A stretch of 64,000 nucleotides of DNA from Vacuolonema iberomarrocanum LEGE 07170. GTDB lineage: Bacteria > Cyanobacteriota > Cyanobacteriia > Elainellales > Elainellaceae. The stretch is taken from NCBI GenBank assembly GCA_015207365.1, contig JADEXA010000027.1:23024-87023 (forward strand). The letters are read 5' to 3'. Within the stretch, counting starts at the first letter, position 1; each line of letters starts with the position of its first letter. A program made the position numbers and the translations under genes. The notes beneath the pieces are model-generated. The model searched no databases and was not told the origin of the DNA. It worked only from the letters and a program-made list of their open reading frames with translations. This document shows positions 17,588-25,957 of this stretch, piece by piece.

Positions 17588-18514
17588 ATGGAATTGAACG
17601 AGGAGTCTCGACAGGCCGCCCTGCGCCTCGCACGAGCAGGCGATCCAGAGGCGATCGCCCAGTTGCTCAATCATGCTCTCAAACCCAAAGCAATCAAGGC
17701 AAAGGTGACGCGGGGGGGCGATCGTCTCAAAGTCATGCTGGAAGGCGCGAGTGTCCCAGACGAAACCGCCATGGTCGCCTATCTCCGCAAAAGCCTGACC
17801 CGGCTAGGAGCCACTGGGCTGAATGGTGTGCAGGTTTATGGGCGGCAAGCCTTTGCCGCAAAACCCGCCTGGATGCAGCAGTTTACACTCACGCCACCAT
17901 CCAGTTCTCCTGAACGGTTTGTGTCCGCCACCAGCAAAAGTCCTAAGGCTGTGCCTTCGCGTCCGAGGTCAACTCCAGAGAGCCACTCAAAACCGAAGTC
18001 GACCGTTGCAACCTCAACCTCACAGCAGTTGCAAATCGCGTTTGGGGCGATCGCCGCTATTATCTTCATGCTGGTTGGCGCAAACATCCGCAGCATCACG
18101 AGTATGGTGACGGGCACTCCTATCCTCATTGCCCGCTCTGCTGGGTCGGATGGCATCTACGAAGCACCCATTGTCGAGCGTATTCACGGCATTCCGGTGG
18201 TCCATGTCATCTTTAATGATCAAGTATTTCCGATGATGGTGGATACAGGGGCTAGTGGCACGTTGATTACCCCTCAGATGGCCGCAGCACTGGAAGTGCG
18301 CCCGATCGGGCAAATCACCTCCTCAACGGCAAATGGGGTCGCTGTATTTGACGTGGGCTATGTCCGCAAGATCGAAATCGATGGAGCCCAGGTCGCCAAC
18401 GTCCCGGTAGCCGTGGGGCTAGCTGACTTGGAGGTGGGTCTCTTGGGGCATGACTTTTATCGCTACTTTGATATTTTGATCCGCGAGGATGTGGTGGAGT
18501 TCCACCCTCGCTAG
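17588..18514 (+). CDS. Membrane-anchored retropepsin-like aspartic protease
   Basis: 308 residues from the ATG at 17588. Residues ~5-98 form a domain shared with two other proteins of this window ('EAIAQLLNHALKP', 'RLKVMLEGASVP', 'GVQVYGRQ'). A Ser/Pro/Lys linker and one membrane helix (~147-167, 'IAFGAIAAIIFMLVGANI') follow. The C-terminal half is a clan AA aspartic protease with 'MMVDTGASGTLITPQMA' (catalytic D219) and the second hydrophobic motif 'GLLGHDFYRYFDI'. With a cytoplasmic N-terminus the protease would face the periplasm. Retropepsin-like enzymes act as dimers, since each chain carries one DTG. Targets are unknown. Confidence 0.82.
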   Translation: MELNEESRQAALRLARAGDPEAIAQLLNHALKPKAIKAKVTRGGDRLKVMLEGASVPDETAMVAYLRKSLTRLGATGLNGVQVYGRQAFAAKPAWMQQFTLTPPSSSPERFVSATSKSPKAVPSRPRSTPESHSKPKSTVATSTSQQLQIAFGAIAAIIFMLVGANIRSITSMVTGTPILIARSAGSDGIYEAPIVERIHGIPVVHVIFNDQVFPMMVDTGASGTLITPQMAAALEVRPIGQITSSTANGVAVFDVGYVRKIEIDGAQVANVPVAVGLADLEVGLLGHDFYRYFDILIREDVVEFHPR

Positions 18515-18545
18515 CGATCGCCCCCTCACCTCCCAACGACTTCCG

Positions 18546-18638
18546 TAGGACTTACGTATTTTGTCGATTTTGTGGCCGCGACGCGGCCACAAAATCGACG
18601 AATTCCTTCAGGATTACGCAAGTTTTGCGTAAGTCCTA
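18546..18638 (+). repeat. Palindromic element family C, complete copy
   Basis: Ends TAGGACTTACG / CGTAAGTCCTA. The inner stem TCGATTTTGTGGCCGCG/CGCGGCCACAAAATCGA shares its centre. A second small stem, ACGCAAG/CTTGCGT-like, lies near the right end. Related copies are at 1-40, 42921-43005 and 50162-50247. Confidence 0.85.
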
Positions 18639-18660
18639 TCCCGGAAACCTGCACTAAAGC

Positions 18661-18755
18661 TATAGCGCTATGCGCGTTAGTTAAGTACGGTTGTGTGGGG
18701 CGCGGCGCGCCCCACACAACCGTTGCTGTGCTTAATGCGGTTGCACACCGCTATA
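18661..18755 (+). repeat. 95-bp palindromic element, family A, copy 2
   Basis: TATAGCGCTATGCGCG ... GTTGCACACCGCTATA. It is identical to the reverse complement of copy 1 (4424-4518) and differs by one base from copy 3 (22919-23013). Confidence 0.92.
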
Positions 18756-18902
18756 AATCACGCTAATTCTCTTAGAACCCACTCCAGATATTTCCCTGAA
18801 ACCTTTGCAGCATAAAGGTCACAGAAAATATCTGATTTTGGTTTTCATAAAATTGGTGCGAACCACGGATAATGGAGGCGATAGTTTGGGCAAACCGGGT
18901 TC

Positions 18903-19109
18903 ATGGATATCATTCTCCTCTTAGCGGCGATCGCGATTACGTTTCTGGTTTTCACCTGGCTCGTGCGCGTTGTGCGGGTGACCATCAGAGTGGCAATCAT
19001 CATCGCCCTCCTGGTTTTGGCATTCCAACTTCTATTTGGTATTGGCTCCGAAGCCATCTGGCAGCAAATTCAGGCGCTATTTAACTGGTTTGTTGGGTTG
19101 TTCCGCTGA
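18903..19109 (+). CDS. Small hydrophobic membrane protein
   Basis: 68 residues, almost all membrane-embedded. A first helix is 'IILLLAAIAITFLVFTWL', then a basic turn 'VRVVRVTIR', then 'VAIIIALLVLAFQLLFGIG' and an amphipathic Trp-rich end (WQQIQALFNWFVGLF). A protein with this layout looks familiar from cyanobacteria, but I cannot name it. It starts at the first ATG and no strong ribosome-binding site is visible. Confidence 0.65.
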   Translation: MDIILLLAAIAITFLVFTWLVRVVRVTIRVAIIIALLVLAFQLLFGIGSEAIWQQIQALFNWFVGLFR

Positions 19110-19256
19110 CAAGCACTCCAAAGCAAAGCACCTGGCTTCAAAGCAGAGCATGTGGCTCTCGTGGAGCAGGGATAGAGCGTGAACAAACGCCAAGGACAAA
19201 CCTCTCGCACCAACCAAAGGCTTATCGTTCAAGCCACTCACCTCGTACCCTTTGCC

Positions 19257-19742
19257 CTATGATTTGTTGCCGGGGCTGGCTAAACGCGTCAACACATCTT
19301 GGAACGCCGGGGGAAGTTGACGCATAATCTTTCCTTTTTCGCGATCGACCGTGACCAGCGTGACTTGAGCCGTGAGGTATAGGGTTTGTCCATCTGGTGA
19401 TACCAGTTGATAGTCCCACACCAGCCGCACGCCATTCATTTGCTGCATGCGCGCTCGGAGGATGGCCGACTCGCCCATTTGCAAGGGACGATGATAGCGG
19501 GTTGTCAGTTCGACCACCGGTAAATCGCAGCCCATGGCCACCAGGTCAGAGAAGCGGACGCCGAGCGATCGCAAATATTCCACCCGCGCCTCTTCCAGCC
19601 AAGTGAGATAGGCACCATGCCACACGACACCGCCATAGTCAGTATTGTGGGGAAAGGCTTGGACGGGATACTCAAACCATTCGAGCGGCGGAACCTGCGA
19701 AGCCTGTTGAATGGCGTGGGTTTCATCGAGCTGGGGTTGCAT
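19257..19742 (-). CDS. Hotdog-fold acyl-CoA thioesterase (4HBT family)
   Basis: 161 residues. The 4HBT signature is clear: 'NTDYGGVVWHGAYLTWLEEARVEYL', with the catalytic Asp in 'NTD', and 'TTRYHRPLQMGESAILRARM'. It probably hydrolyses an acyl- or aroyl-CoA thioester in the cytoplasm. In cyanobacteria one 4HBT enzyme makes dihydroxynaphthoate for phylloquinone, but this sequence is not specific enough to claim that role. An extra ~20-residue N-terminal tail precedes the domain. Confidence 0.82.
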   Translation of the reverse strand: MQPQLDETHAIQQASQVPPLEWFEYPVQAFPHNTDYGGVVWHGAYLTWLEEARVEYLRSLGVRFSDLVAMGCDLPVVELTTRYHRPLQMGESAILRARMQQMNGVRLVWDYQLVSPDGQTLYLTAQVTLVTVDREKGKIMRQLPPAFQDVLTRLASPGNKS

Positions 19743-20021
19743 AGCGTTCCTGGAAATTTTGCTAAATGGAAGGAATATCGTTGACCAGAGTGTTGCTGAA
19801 CGCTTAAGCGATCAACGATCACATCAATTTTTACATCAATCGTGCCGATGCTCTGGAGTGTTCCCTTAAGCTGAAAATTGTGCCGGTGTGCGCCCCTTAT
19901 AGGCATCATCGGGACAAAGAGTTGCGAGCATTGGCAATTCTGTGTTTAAGCATATTTTCAAACCACTTTTGGTTTCTTAGTTTTTCATTTTCATAGGTCA
20001 ATCAGCATTTGAGAGGCAATT

Positions 20022-20879
20022 ATGTTGGAGAGAATTGAAAAAATTCTGTTAGCCAACTCTGGCACTGGGCACACAGAAGAGATGCTCAAGATGTTGATGG
20101 AGTTGCCAAGTTTTCAGGGAGCAAACGTCACGGTTCTCCATGTTGTTCCCCCCCAAATCACGACAGAGGAGATGACCCGCCGCCTTGAGGAAGGGGGGCA
20201 GGTGCTCTCTGCCGCCATCCAAAATCTGGGTCTAGAAGCTCAAAAGGTTGAGCCTGTCTTAATACAAGGCGATCCCAAAGACATTGTTGTAAAGATGGCA
20301 GACGAAACAGAAACCGATCTGATCATCATGGGGTCGCGGGGTCTGAAGCGAATTCAGTCGATTCTAGAGAACTCCGTCAGCCAGTATGTCTTCCAATTAG
20401 CTGCCCGCCCGATGCTACTGGTGAAGGATGACCTCTACGTCAAGAAAATTAACCGGGTGATGGTGGCGGTCGATCAATCAGAAACCGCAAAGGATACGCT
20501 GGCCCTAGCGTTCAAACTTGTCAGAGACATCAAAGGTGGGCAACTCGTGCTGGTGCACACCAACCCGGATATGAAACTCAAACCCGGCGAGATCGTGGGC
20601 AACCCAGAAGAGGATCCGATACTGGTTCCGGCGATCGCCGAAGCCAAGAAGATGGGCATCAACTACAAAGCAGTCGCTCCCGAAGGCAAGCCGGGCGAGC
20701 GGATTTGCCAGGTTGCCGAAGATCTGAATGTCGATTTACTGATTCTTGGTTCGCCCGATCGCCGTCCCACTATTGCCAAAGGGCTACCCGACCTGGATCG
20801 GCTGTTGGGGCAATCTCTCTCAGACTATGTACGGGTTTATGCCAACTGCCCCGTCTTGCTGGTACGGACGCCGACCTAG
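20022..20879 (+). CDS. Tandem universal stress protein (UspA) domains
   Basis: 285 residues made of two Usp domains (~5-135 and ~140-284). The first has the ATP-binding pattern G-x2-G-x9-S in 'GSRGLKRIQSILENSVSQYV'. In the second the corresponding loop is 'GSPDRRPTIAKGLPDLDRLL', longer and atypical, so nucleotide binding may be limited to domain 1. The ribosome-binding site GAGAGG lies six bases before the ATG. The gene is followed by a good terminator. Cytoplasmic stress-response role by family. Confidence 0.88.
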   Translation: MLERIEKILLANSGTGHTEEMLKMLMELPSFQGANVTVLHVVPPQITTEEMTRRLEEGGQVLSAAIQNLGLEAQKVEPVLIQGDPKDIVVKMADETETDLIIMGSRGLKRIQSILENSVSQYVFQLAARPMLLVKDDLYVKKINRVMVAVDQSETAKDTLALAFKLVRDIKGGQLVLVHTNPDMKLKPGEIVGNPEEDPILVPAIAEAKKMGINYKAVAPEGKPGERICQVAEDLNVDLLILGSPDRRPTIAKGLPDLDRLLGQSLSDYVRVYANCPVLLVRTPT

Positions 20880-20946
20880 CCCTGGCTCATGCGTCGGCAT
20901 TAAAAGTTTGAGCAAGGTTTTACAGCGTTAAAAATCAGGCCGAGTC

Positions 20947-20975
20947 TTGGGGGTAAGCCATTCGCTTACCCCCAA
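20947..20975 (+). terminator. Rho-independent terminator after the Usp gene
   Basis: Stem TTGGGGGTAAG/CTTACCCCCAA with a 7-base loop, followed by CTTTTG on the plus strand. Confidence 0.75.
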
Positions 20976-21131
20976 CTTTTGTGGGCTGATTCGCTATGTT
21001 TTCCTAGCGCTTCACCCATCCAGCCCCGGCAACCGTCACTTCAGCCAGTAATTTATCGACACAATTCTCTAAGATGGGTAGGAATAGCGGGATTCCGCGT
21101 TCTCCCTTTACCCTTTCACATACAGCAACCT

Positions 21132-21761
21132 ATGGCATTGGAGCTCGTCTCACTGGACACGGCCAAAGAATTGGCACACCAGTACGGATATTGGACCATC
21201 TTTTTCGGAATTATGCTCGAGAATGCCGGAGTGCCCATCCCTGGCGAAACCATTACTCTCGTTGGGGGATTCCTGGCCGGGGAAGGGGAACTAGGTTACC
21301 GGGGCGTCTTGGCTAGTGCGATCGCCGGAGCCGTGCTTGGCGATAACGTGGGGTATTGGCTAGGGGTTTTGGGGGGTTGGAAGCTGCTCGTGCGCATCGG
21401 CACCCTCTTCCGTGTCAGTGAAGAACGACTCCTCGACGCCAAAAAACGCTTTAGTGAGAATGCCGAAAAAGCCGTCTTTCTCGGGCGCTTTGTCGCCCTG
21501 CTTCGCATCTTCGCAGGCCCCCTAGCTGGCATTGCGGGGATGCCTTACCCATCCTTTTTTCTCTGCAACCTGGCAGGCGCGATCACCTGGGGCTCTATCA
21601 TGGTGACGTTATCCTACTTTGTTGGCCAATTGATTCCGCTCGAACAGTTGGTTGCCGGGGTAACGCAGTTTGGCATCTTTGCCCTACTCGCATTCGTAGC
21701 GGCGATCGCCCTTCCTATTTGGCTAGAACGCCGTATGGCTCAGCAACCCAGCGAAGACTAG
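21132..21761 (+). CDS. DedA family membrane protein
   Basis: 209 residues from the ATG at 21132; the open frame reaches 51 codons further upstream but without protein character. DedA hallmarks are 'IMLENAGVPIPGETITLVGGFLAG', 'GDNVGYWLGVLGG' and 'FLGRFVALLRIFAGPLAGIAGM', the last two containing the conserved Arg residues. DedA proteins are inner-membrane transporters implicated in lipid-carrier (undecaprenyl phosphate) recycling and proton-motive-force homeostasis. Convergent with the Kir gene; a shared hairpin lies between them. Confidence 0.88.
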   Translation: MALELVSLDTAKELAHQYGYWTIFFGIMLENAGVPIPGETITLVGGFLAGEGELGYRGVLASAIAGAVLGDNVGYWLGVLGGWKLLVRIGTLFRVSEERLLDAKKRFSENAEKAVFLGRFVALLRIFAGPLAGIAGMPYPSFFLCNLAGAITWGSIMVTLSYFVGQLIPLEQLVAGVTQFGIFALLAFVAAIALPIWLERRMAQQPSED

Positions 21762-21784
21762 CCTGTCATAGAAATCGGCTAAGC

Positions 21785-21870
21785 CCCATTCACGAAGAAG
21801 CAAACCCGAGCATTGTTCACCCCTTGCGCAAGGGGTGAACAATGCTCGGGTTTTGGTTTTACCGTTCATT
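21785..21870. repeat. Hairpin element, family E; bidirectional terminator candidate
   Basis: Perfect stem 21805-21850 (CCCGAGCATTGTTCACCCCTT and complement) followed by TTTTGGTTTT. It lies between the converging DedA and Kir genes. Left flank CCATTCACGAAGAAG parallels CCATTCGCGAGGAG at 16389. Confidence 0.75.
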
Positions 21871-22806
21871 CGAGGCTCTGTGTGCTGAGGGGATATCGGC
21901 AAACCGCGAGGGCACAACCGTGTGAAAGTCGGTGTAGTCGATGTAGCGATCGCCCTCTGGCGACACATGGAGGATGTCAGCAAAGCGATAATCCAACAGA
22001 ATGTAATCCGTCGAGTAGGTATGGCTCGCATGAACGGGTTGGGCGATCGTGTCGTCCACACCATGAATCAGCACGAGCAGCTCGGCATGGCTATCGCGCA
22101 AGGATTCAGGGGTGCAGTGGTAGAGCGGGCTGTCAGCATCGATTGGGTGCATTAATGTCCAACTCAGGACAAAGCTAGGCGTGCGGCTCCGAATCAGCTT
22201 CAGGTCATGGAAACGGCGCATAAAGTGACCGTCTGAGTCCACTTCATCTCGGAGGAGATAGATCTGAACCTCCCCTTCGCGGATATAGTTGCGGCGCTGA
22301 TTGGCAAGCCGCACCATCAGGGTTGGGACGCCCTGAAAAGTCGTGATAACGGCATTCTGGCTAAAGACAATGCGCGCAGTGGAGCGCGAAAAGCGGGCGA
22401 ACGCTAGCCCAGTCAAGACGGCAATGCTGAGGAGCGACGTAATAGCCTCCATCGTGACGATAATGTTGGCGTAGAGGGTCGTGGGATACATGGCTCCATA
22501 GCCAATGGATGCCAGCGTCTGCACACTAAAAAAGAAGGCATCTCGAAAGGAACCAGGCTCAGCATTGGCAATGCCATCTCCTCCGGCGAGGTAGAGCAGG
22601 GCAAATATCGCATTGATCGCCACGTAAACCGCCACGACCACCATCACAAAGCCCACCCAGGGAATAGTCAGTAACAGATGGTAGGGGTCGCGCCAGTAGG
22701 TGTACCAGGCATCCATGCCATCGACCTGCAACCGGCCATCCCGACGATTGATGTGAATGCGAGGGAGACGCTCCAGTTTCTGTGAATTGCGACGTTTTTG
22801 TGCCAT
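21859..22806 (-). CDS. Inward-rectifier (Kir/KirBac-type) potassium channel
   Basis: 315 residues. Two membrane helices (~48-72 'LLLTIPWVGFVMVVVAVYVAINAIF' region and ~115-140) flank a pore loop with filter 'TLASIGYGAMYP', the GYG K+ selectivity signature. The cytoplasmic C-terminal domain has the Kir beta-sandwich pattern: 'PTLMVRLANQRRNYIREGEVQIYL', 'SFVLSWTLMHPIDADSPLY', 'ELLVLIHGVDDT' and 'HTYSTDYILLDYRFADIL'. It sits in the plasma or thylakoid membrane. The minus-strand transcript would end at the family E hairpin. Confidence 0.92.
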   Translation of the reverse strand: MAQKRRNSQKLERLPRIHINRRDGRLQVDGMDAWYTYWRDPYHLLLTIPWVGFVMVVVAVYVAINAIFALLYLAGGDGIANAEPGSFRDAFFFSVQTLASIGYGAMYPTTLYANIIVTMEAITSLLSIAVLTGLAFARFSRSTARIVFSQNAVITTFQGVPTLMVRLANQRRNYIREGEVQIYLLRDEVDSDGHFMRRFHDLKLIRSRTPSFVLSWTLMHPIDADSPLYHCTPESLRDSHAELLVLIHGVDDTIAQPVHASHTYSTDYILLDYRFADILHVSPEGDRYIDYTDFHTVVPSRFADIPSAHRASNER

Positions 22807-22918
22807 GAAAAGCCTGAAATTGACCGCTCGATCAGCATTTCCTTGATAGCACTATATTTAAAATTCGGGGGAAAAGGCTCCTTAAACTGGCGGTCACGCT
22901 CTTGATTTTGACCCGATT

Positions 22919-23013
22919 TATAGCGCTATGCGCGTTAGTTAAGTACGGTTGTGTGGGGCGCGGCGCGCCCCACACAACCGTTGCTGTGCTTAATGCGGTT
23001 GCACATCGCTATA
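22919..23013 (+). repeat. 95-bp palindromic element, family A, copy 3
   Basis: Same length and orientation as copy 2, with a single base change near the right end (GCACATCGC for GCACACCGC). Confidence 0.92.
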
Positions 23014-23035
23014 ACAACGCCTCTCTCCCATGAAG

Positions 23036-23063
23036 AAGCCAGAGAGCGATCGCCCTCTGGCTT
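23036..23063 (-). terminator. Hairpin downstream of cpcG
   Basis: Stem AAGCCAGAG/CTCTGGCTT around a HIP1 octamer, followed on the minus strand by CTTCATGG. It is about 85 bases after the cpcG stop. The T-run is weak, so termination is probable rather than certain. Confidence 0.5.
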
Positions 23064-23149
23064 TGGATCAAAATGACCCGAGCATTGAAATGAAGTACAA
23101 ACCCTCTGTCAGAGTCGGCTCTGCTAGAAGGATGCCTAGCTCAGGCTAG

Positions 23150-23905
23150 TTAAACCCTGCGGTAAGGAACACTGCGCTCGAAGTCGACATTGAGCGCCGA
23201 GATGTTTTGAGGCGAGTTGCCCCGTGCATCGATGCTGCGAGCCATGTTGAGGAACAGCGCAGGATCGCCAGCGCGAGGAACCTTCTCTTGAGGACGGTAG
23301 CTGCGAACAGTTGTCTGCCAAATGACTTGCGGGAAGCCAAACTTGCCACGATAGTATTCATCGTAGCGAGGCGACTTGATGTTGAATGGCAGTTCTCCTT
23401 CTGCGCGACCGGGCAGAACCCGACGACGCTGGTAGGGAACAATGGAATCGCCAAAGCTTTCCAGGTATTCATCGCTATCAACCAAATTGTTGATGAAGCC
23501 ATTGATACCTTTGGTCGCCACCACAATGGACCAGGCGATCTTCTCGCGTTCGCTGTAAACATCCCGTCCCAGAACACGCTGTACGGTCTGCTCAACAAAG
23601 CGATAGTTGTTGTTCAGATCGTAGAAGCTGCGTCTGTAGCGGTCGGACAGCACCAGTCCGCGAATGAAATCGCGCACAGTGATTTGGCCGTTTCGCAATT
23701 GAGACTCTAGAAACTTCTCGCGGTCTGCTGCAAACGCATGAAAGAAGATTTGCCGATAGGCCGCTTCAATCAATACATCTAAATCGCTTCCGGAAAGTAA
23801 ATTATCTGTGGAATAAATCCAAGGTTGATCATCACTCCCCACCTCATAGCCCGAAACCCGTTGGTTCTGGCTGGATGGCTTGTACTGTAATAAAGGAATT
23901 GCCAC
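23150..23905 (-). CDS. cpcG: Phycobilisome rod-core linker polypeptide
   Basis: 251 residues, the normal CpcG size. The N-terminal 'MAIPLLQYKPSSQNQRV' is the conserved CpcG start. The phycobilisome linker domain spans ~25-150: 'VLIEAAYRQIFFHAF', 'ESQLRNGQITVRDFIRGL', 'SDRYRRSFYDLNNNYRFVE' and 'VLGRDVYSEREKIAWSIVVAT'. The C-terminal ~80 residues, with 'GRAEGELPFNIKSPRYDEYYR', attach to the allophycocyanin core. It joins phycocyanin rods to the core on the thylakoid surface. The start is GTG at 23905 with GGGAG upstream. The gene stands alone, not in a cpc operon. Confidence 0.95.
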   Translation of the reverse strand: MAIPLLQYKPSSQNQRVSGYEVGSDDQPWIYSTDNLLSGSDLDVLIEAAYRQIFFHAFAADREKFLESQLRNGQITVRDFIRGLVLSDRYRRSFYDLNNNYRFVEQTVQRVLGRDVYSEREKIAWSIVVATKGINGFINNLVDSDEYLESFGDSIVPYQRRRVLPGRAEGELPFNIKSPRYDEYYRGKFGFPQVIWQTTVRSYRPQEKVPRAGDPALFLNMARSIDARGNSPQNISALNVDFERSVPYRRV

Positions 23906-24152
23906 GCTTGAAACACTCCCTCTCTTGCTACAAATCCCTACAAAATTTAATCAACATCATAGGGGGTACCGGAATGGCAAACGGCGATCGTCTAATAAAA
24001 CTTTACGGAACTTAACTCGTTTTTCTGGATTTACATAGCTTTACATTATGGGCGATCGCCTCTCACTTTGTCTCGATAGGCCTCTCCCACCTAATGGCGC
24101 AAACTCATGAGGCATATGGCTTACAGTCTCATCCAATCGGCTTAATACTGAC

Positions 24153-24257
24153 TCAGCGCGATCGCGTAATCACCTGCCAGAAAATAAACAGCGTAAACGC
24201 TACATAACCAAACACAGCCAACCAATCCAGCACCGCCGGATCTGCAAGGTTCACCAT
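24153..24257 (-). CDS. Tiny single-helix membrane protein (34 aa)
   Basis: A 35-codon frame, too short for usual ORF calling. It begins MVNLADPAVLDWLAVFG and ends WQVITRSR. A short acidic N-terminus is followed by one continuous hydrophobic helix (about residues 11-29, with YVAFTLFIFW) and a basic end: the layout of small photosystem, cytochrome b6f or NDH subunits. I cannot match it to a named subunit. A GGAG lies about 12 bases before the ATG, a weak start signal. It lies downstream of ald on the same strand. Confidence 0.5.
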   Translation of the reverse strand: MVNLADPAVLDWLAVFGYVAFTLFIFWQVITRSR

Positions 24258-24336
24258 AAGCCATCCGTACTCCGAGCATTTTCAACGAAATTTTGACACC
24301 GGGAATGTCGAGAATACCGTTAGACCCATCATTTAT

Positions 24337-24369
24337 GCGGATGTTGCGAGCGGCGATCGCAACATCCGC
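24337..24369 (-). terminator. Hairpin in the ald 3' region
   Basis: Perfect stem GCGGATGTTGCGA/TCGCAACATCCGC with a 7-base loop, 26 bases after the ald stop. The minus-strand continuation is ATAAATG, not a clear U-tract, so it may instead stabilise the mRNA end before the 34-aa gene. Confidence 0.5.
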
Positions 24370-24394
24370 ACCCCAAAGGATAAAAATTGCATCT

Positions 24395-25480
24395 TTACAG
24401 CAATTCAGGGAAAACCTCTTGTACCGCTGGGTGAACCAGCTCGTTCTTCCACACATTTAGTCCCTTTTGCAAGGAATCATCTTGATTCAGCGCTTCAATG
24501 CCAACGTTCGCTAGTTTCACCACATAGGGCAGGGTGCTGTTATTAAGCGCCTGGGTGGCTGTCCAGGGAACCGCTCCGGGCATATTGGGCACCCCATAGT
24601 GCAGAACCTCTGACACCCTGTAGGTTGGCTGGCTGTGAGACGTGGGGCGCATTGTTTCTACGCAACCGCCCTGGTCAACCGCCACATCCACGATCACCGC
24701 ACCCGGATGCATCTGGTTCACCAGGTCAGCGGACAGCAGCGTGGGAGCTTTGCGACCGGGAACCAGCACTGCGCCAACGACCAAATCCGCCGCCCGCACC
24801 GCTGGCTCGATCGCCGCTGGGCTGCTGTAGAGCAGCGATACACGGGAGCCAAAAATCGTTTCTAGATAGCTCAGCCGTTCCACATTGATATCGAAGATTT
24901 CGACCTGAGCCCCCATCCCTATGGCGATGCGCGCGGCTTCAGTGCCAACCACACCGCCTCCCAGCACAACGACACGCCCCGGACGTACACCCGGAATCCC
25001 TCCCAGCAAGACGCCCCGGCCCCCTTGCTGGCGCTCCAGGTACCGCGCCCCAAACTGCACCGAGAGCCGTCCGGCAATGATGCTCATGGGGGTCAACAAC
25101 GGCAGGCTGCGGTTGGGCAGTTCGACAGTTTCGTAGGCGATCGCCGTTACCCCAGCGCGCATGAGCTGTTCGGTTAACTCTCGTGCCGCGGCCAGATGCA
25201 GATAGGTAAACAACACCTGCCCCTTTTGCATGAGAGAATACTCAGCAGGGAGCGGCTCTTTAACCTTTACCACCATCTCCCGATTCCAAGCCTCCTGGGC
25301 AGTGGCGACAATCGTTGCTCCGACCGCTTCATAATCGTCATCGGTAAACCCTGACCCGACCCCTGCGACCGTTTCCACAAAGGCCGAGTGCCCGGCGTCA
25401 ACCAATACCCGAACGCTGGCAGGGCTCAGCCCAACCCGAAATTCCTGATCCTTAATTTCCTTCGGAACACCGATATCCAT
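24395..25480 (-). CDS. ald: Alanine dehydrogenase
   Basis: 361 residues from the ATG at 25480, matching the family length; the open frame extends 23 codons further but the enzyme begins 'MDIGVPKEIKDQEFRVGLSP'. This is followed by 'GATIVATAQEAWNREMVVKVKEP' and the catalytic-domain 'FTYLHLAA'. The Rossmann motif 'RVVVLGGGVVGTEAARIAIGMGAQV' lies near 168-192, and 'HYGVPNMPGAVPWTATQAL' near the end. It interconverts alanine and pyruvate plus ammonia with NAD(H). Soluble, hexameric by family. Divergent from the HLIP gene. Confidence 0.94.
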   Translation of the reverse strand: MDIGVPKEIKDQEFRVGLSPASVRVLVDAGHSAFVETVAGVGSGFTDDDYEAVGATIVATAQEAWNREMVVKVKEPLPAEYSLMQKGQVLFTYLHLAAARELTEQLMRAGVTAIAYETVELPNRSLPLLTPMSIIAGRLSVQFGARYLERQQGGRGVLLGGIPGVRPGRVVVLGGGVVGTEAARIAIGMGAQVEIFDINVERLSYLETIFGSRVSLLYSSPAAIEPAVRAADLVVGAVLVPGRKAPTLLSADLVNQMHPGAVIVDVAVDQGGCVETMRPTSHSQPTYRVSEVLHYGVPNMPGAVPWTATQALNNSTLPYVVKLANVGIEALNQDDSLQKGLNVWKNELVHPAVQEVFPELL

Positions 25481-25682
25481 CGACTTACCTCGAGCAACGT
25501 GATGACGATGGCATGGAAACCGCCGCAGGAGATATCGGCTGGCGATCATTCCACACCCTCTAGATTTAGCTTAGGAAGAGAATAGGTCGCCCTGCTTCAC
25601 CCAATCAGATGGAGGTTTGAGAGCGATCGCCCCGCACTCGATTAGCAAAACTCCGCAACATCGACGACCCTTTCCTATCCAT

Positions 25683-25710
25683 TCCAATAAATTGTTTCCA
25701 ATAAATTGTT
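25683..25710. repeat. Short tandem direct repeat
   Basis: CCAATAAATTGTTT is immediately followed by CCAATAAATTGTTC, two 14-base tandem units in the ald/hli intergenic region. Possibly a slippage product or a repeated operator half-site. Confidence 0.6.
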
Positions 25711-25900
25711 CAATTGGAGAGAGAGTTCTGCCGTATCTCCTGTTGCGACTGAGTAAATTGGGGCACAGCAATCGCTATATTCAACCCTATCAAGCAAGCA
25801 CCTGGATGGAAAAATCGCCCGTTCCTGGATCTAGCCATTGCCCTAACCCCTGACCTGCATGGGGTGCATCCACAAGCGATTGAGTGTGTAGAAAACCACC

Positions 25901-25928
25901 TTGACGATGACCTTCGCCGCCTTACAAT
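25901..25928 (+). promoter_or_regulatory. Sigma-70-type promoter for hli
   Basis: TTGACG, a 16-base spacer, and TACAAT: close to the bacterial consensus. The ATG follows 30 bases after the -10 box, giving a short leader. Identified by eye only. Confidence 0.65.
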
Positions 25929-25957
25929 GAAGCTAAAATGTAAAGATTTGTTGCCTT

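Larger units (their letters stand above)
18515..18902. other. Repeat-filled intergenic region
   Basis: 388 bases dominated by a family C element (18546-18638) and a family A element (18661-18755) only 22 bases apart. No gene. Confidence 0.6.
22807..23149. other. Intergenic region with a family A element and a terminator
   Basis: 343 bases between two minus-strand genes. It contains the element at 22919-23013 and the hairpin at 23036-23063. No gene. Confidence 0.55.
25481..25957. other. Divergent region between ald and hli
   Basis: 477 bases. It carries a near-consensus promoter for the HLIP gene at its right end. A short direct repeat, TTCCAATAAATTGTT, occurs twice at ~25681-25712. No other gene was seen. 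Confidence 0.45.

Noticed and set aside
24142..24456. 104-codon minus-strand frame across the ald end
   Set aside because: Its translation is not protein-like and overlaps the conserved ald C-terminus; the 34-residue frame in another phase is the better candidate.
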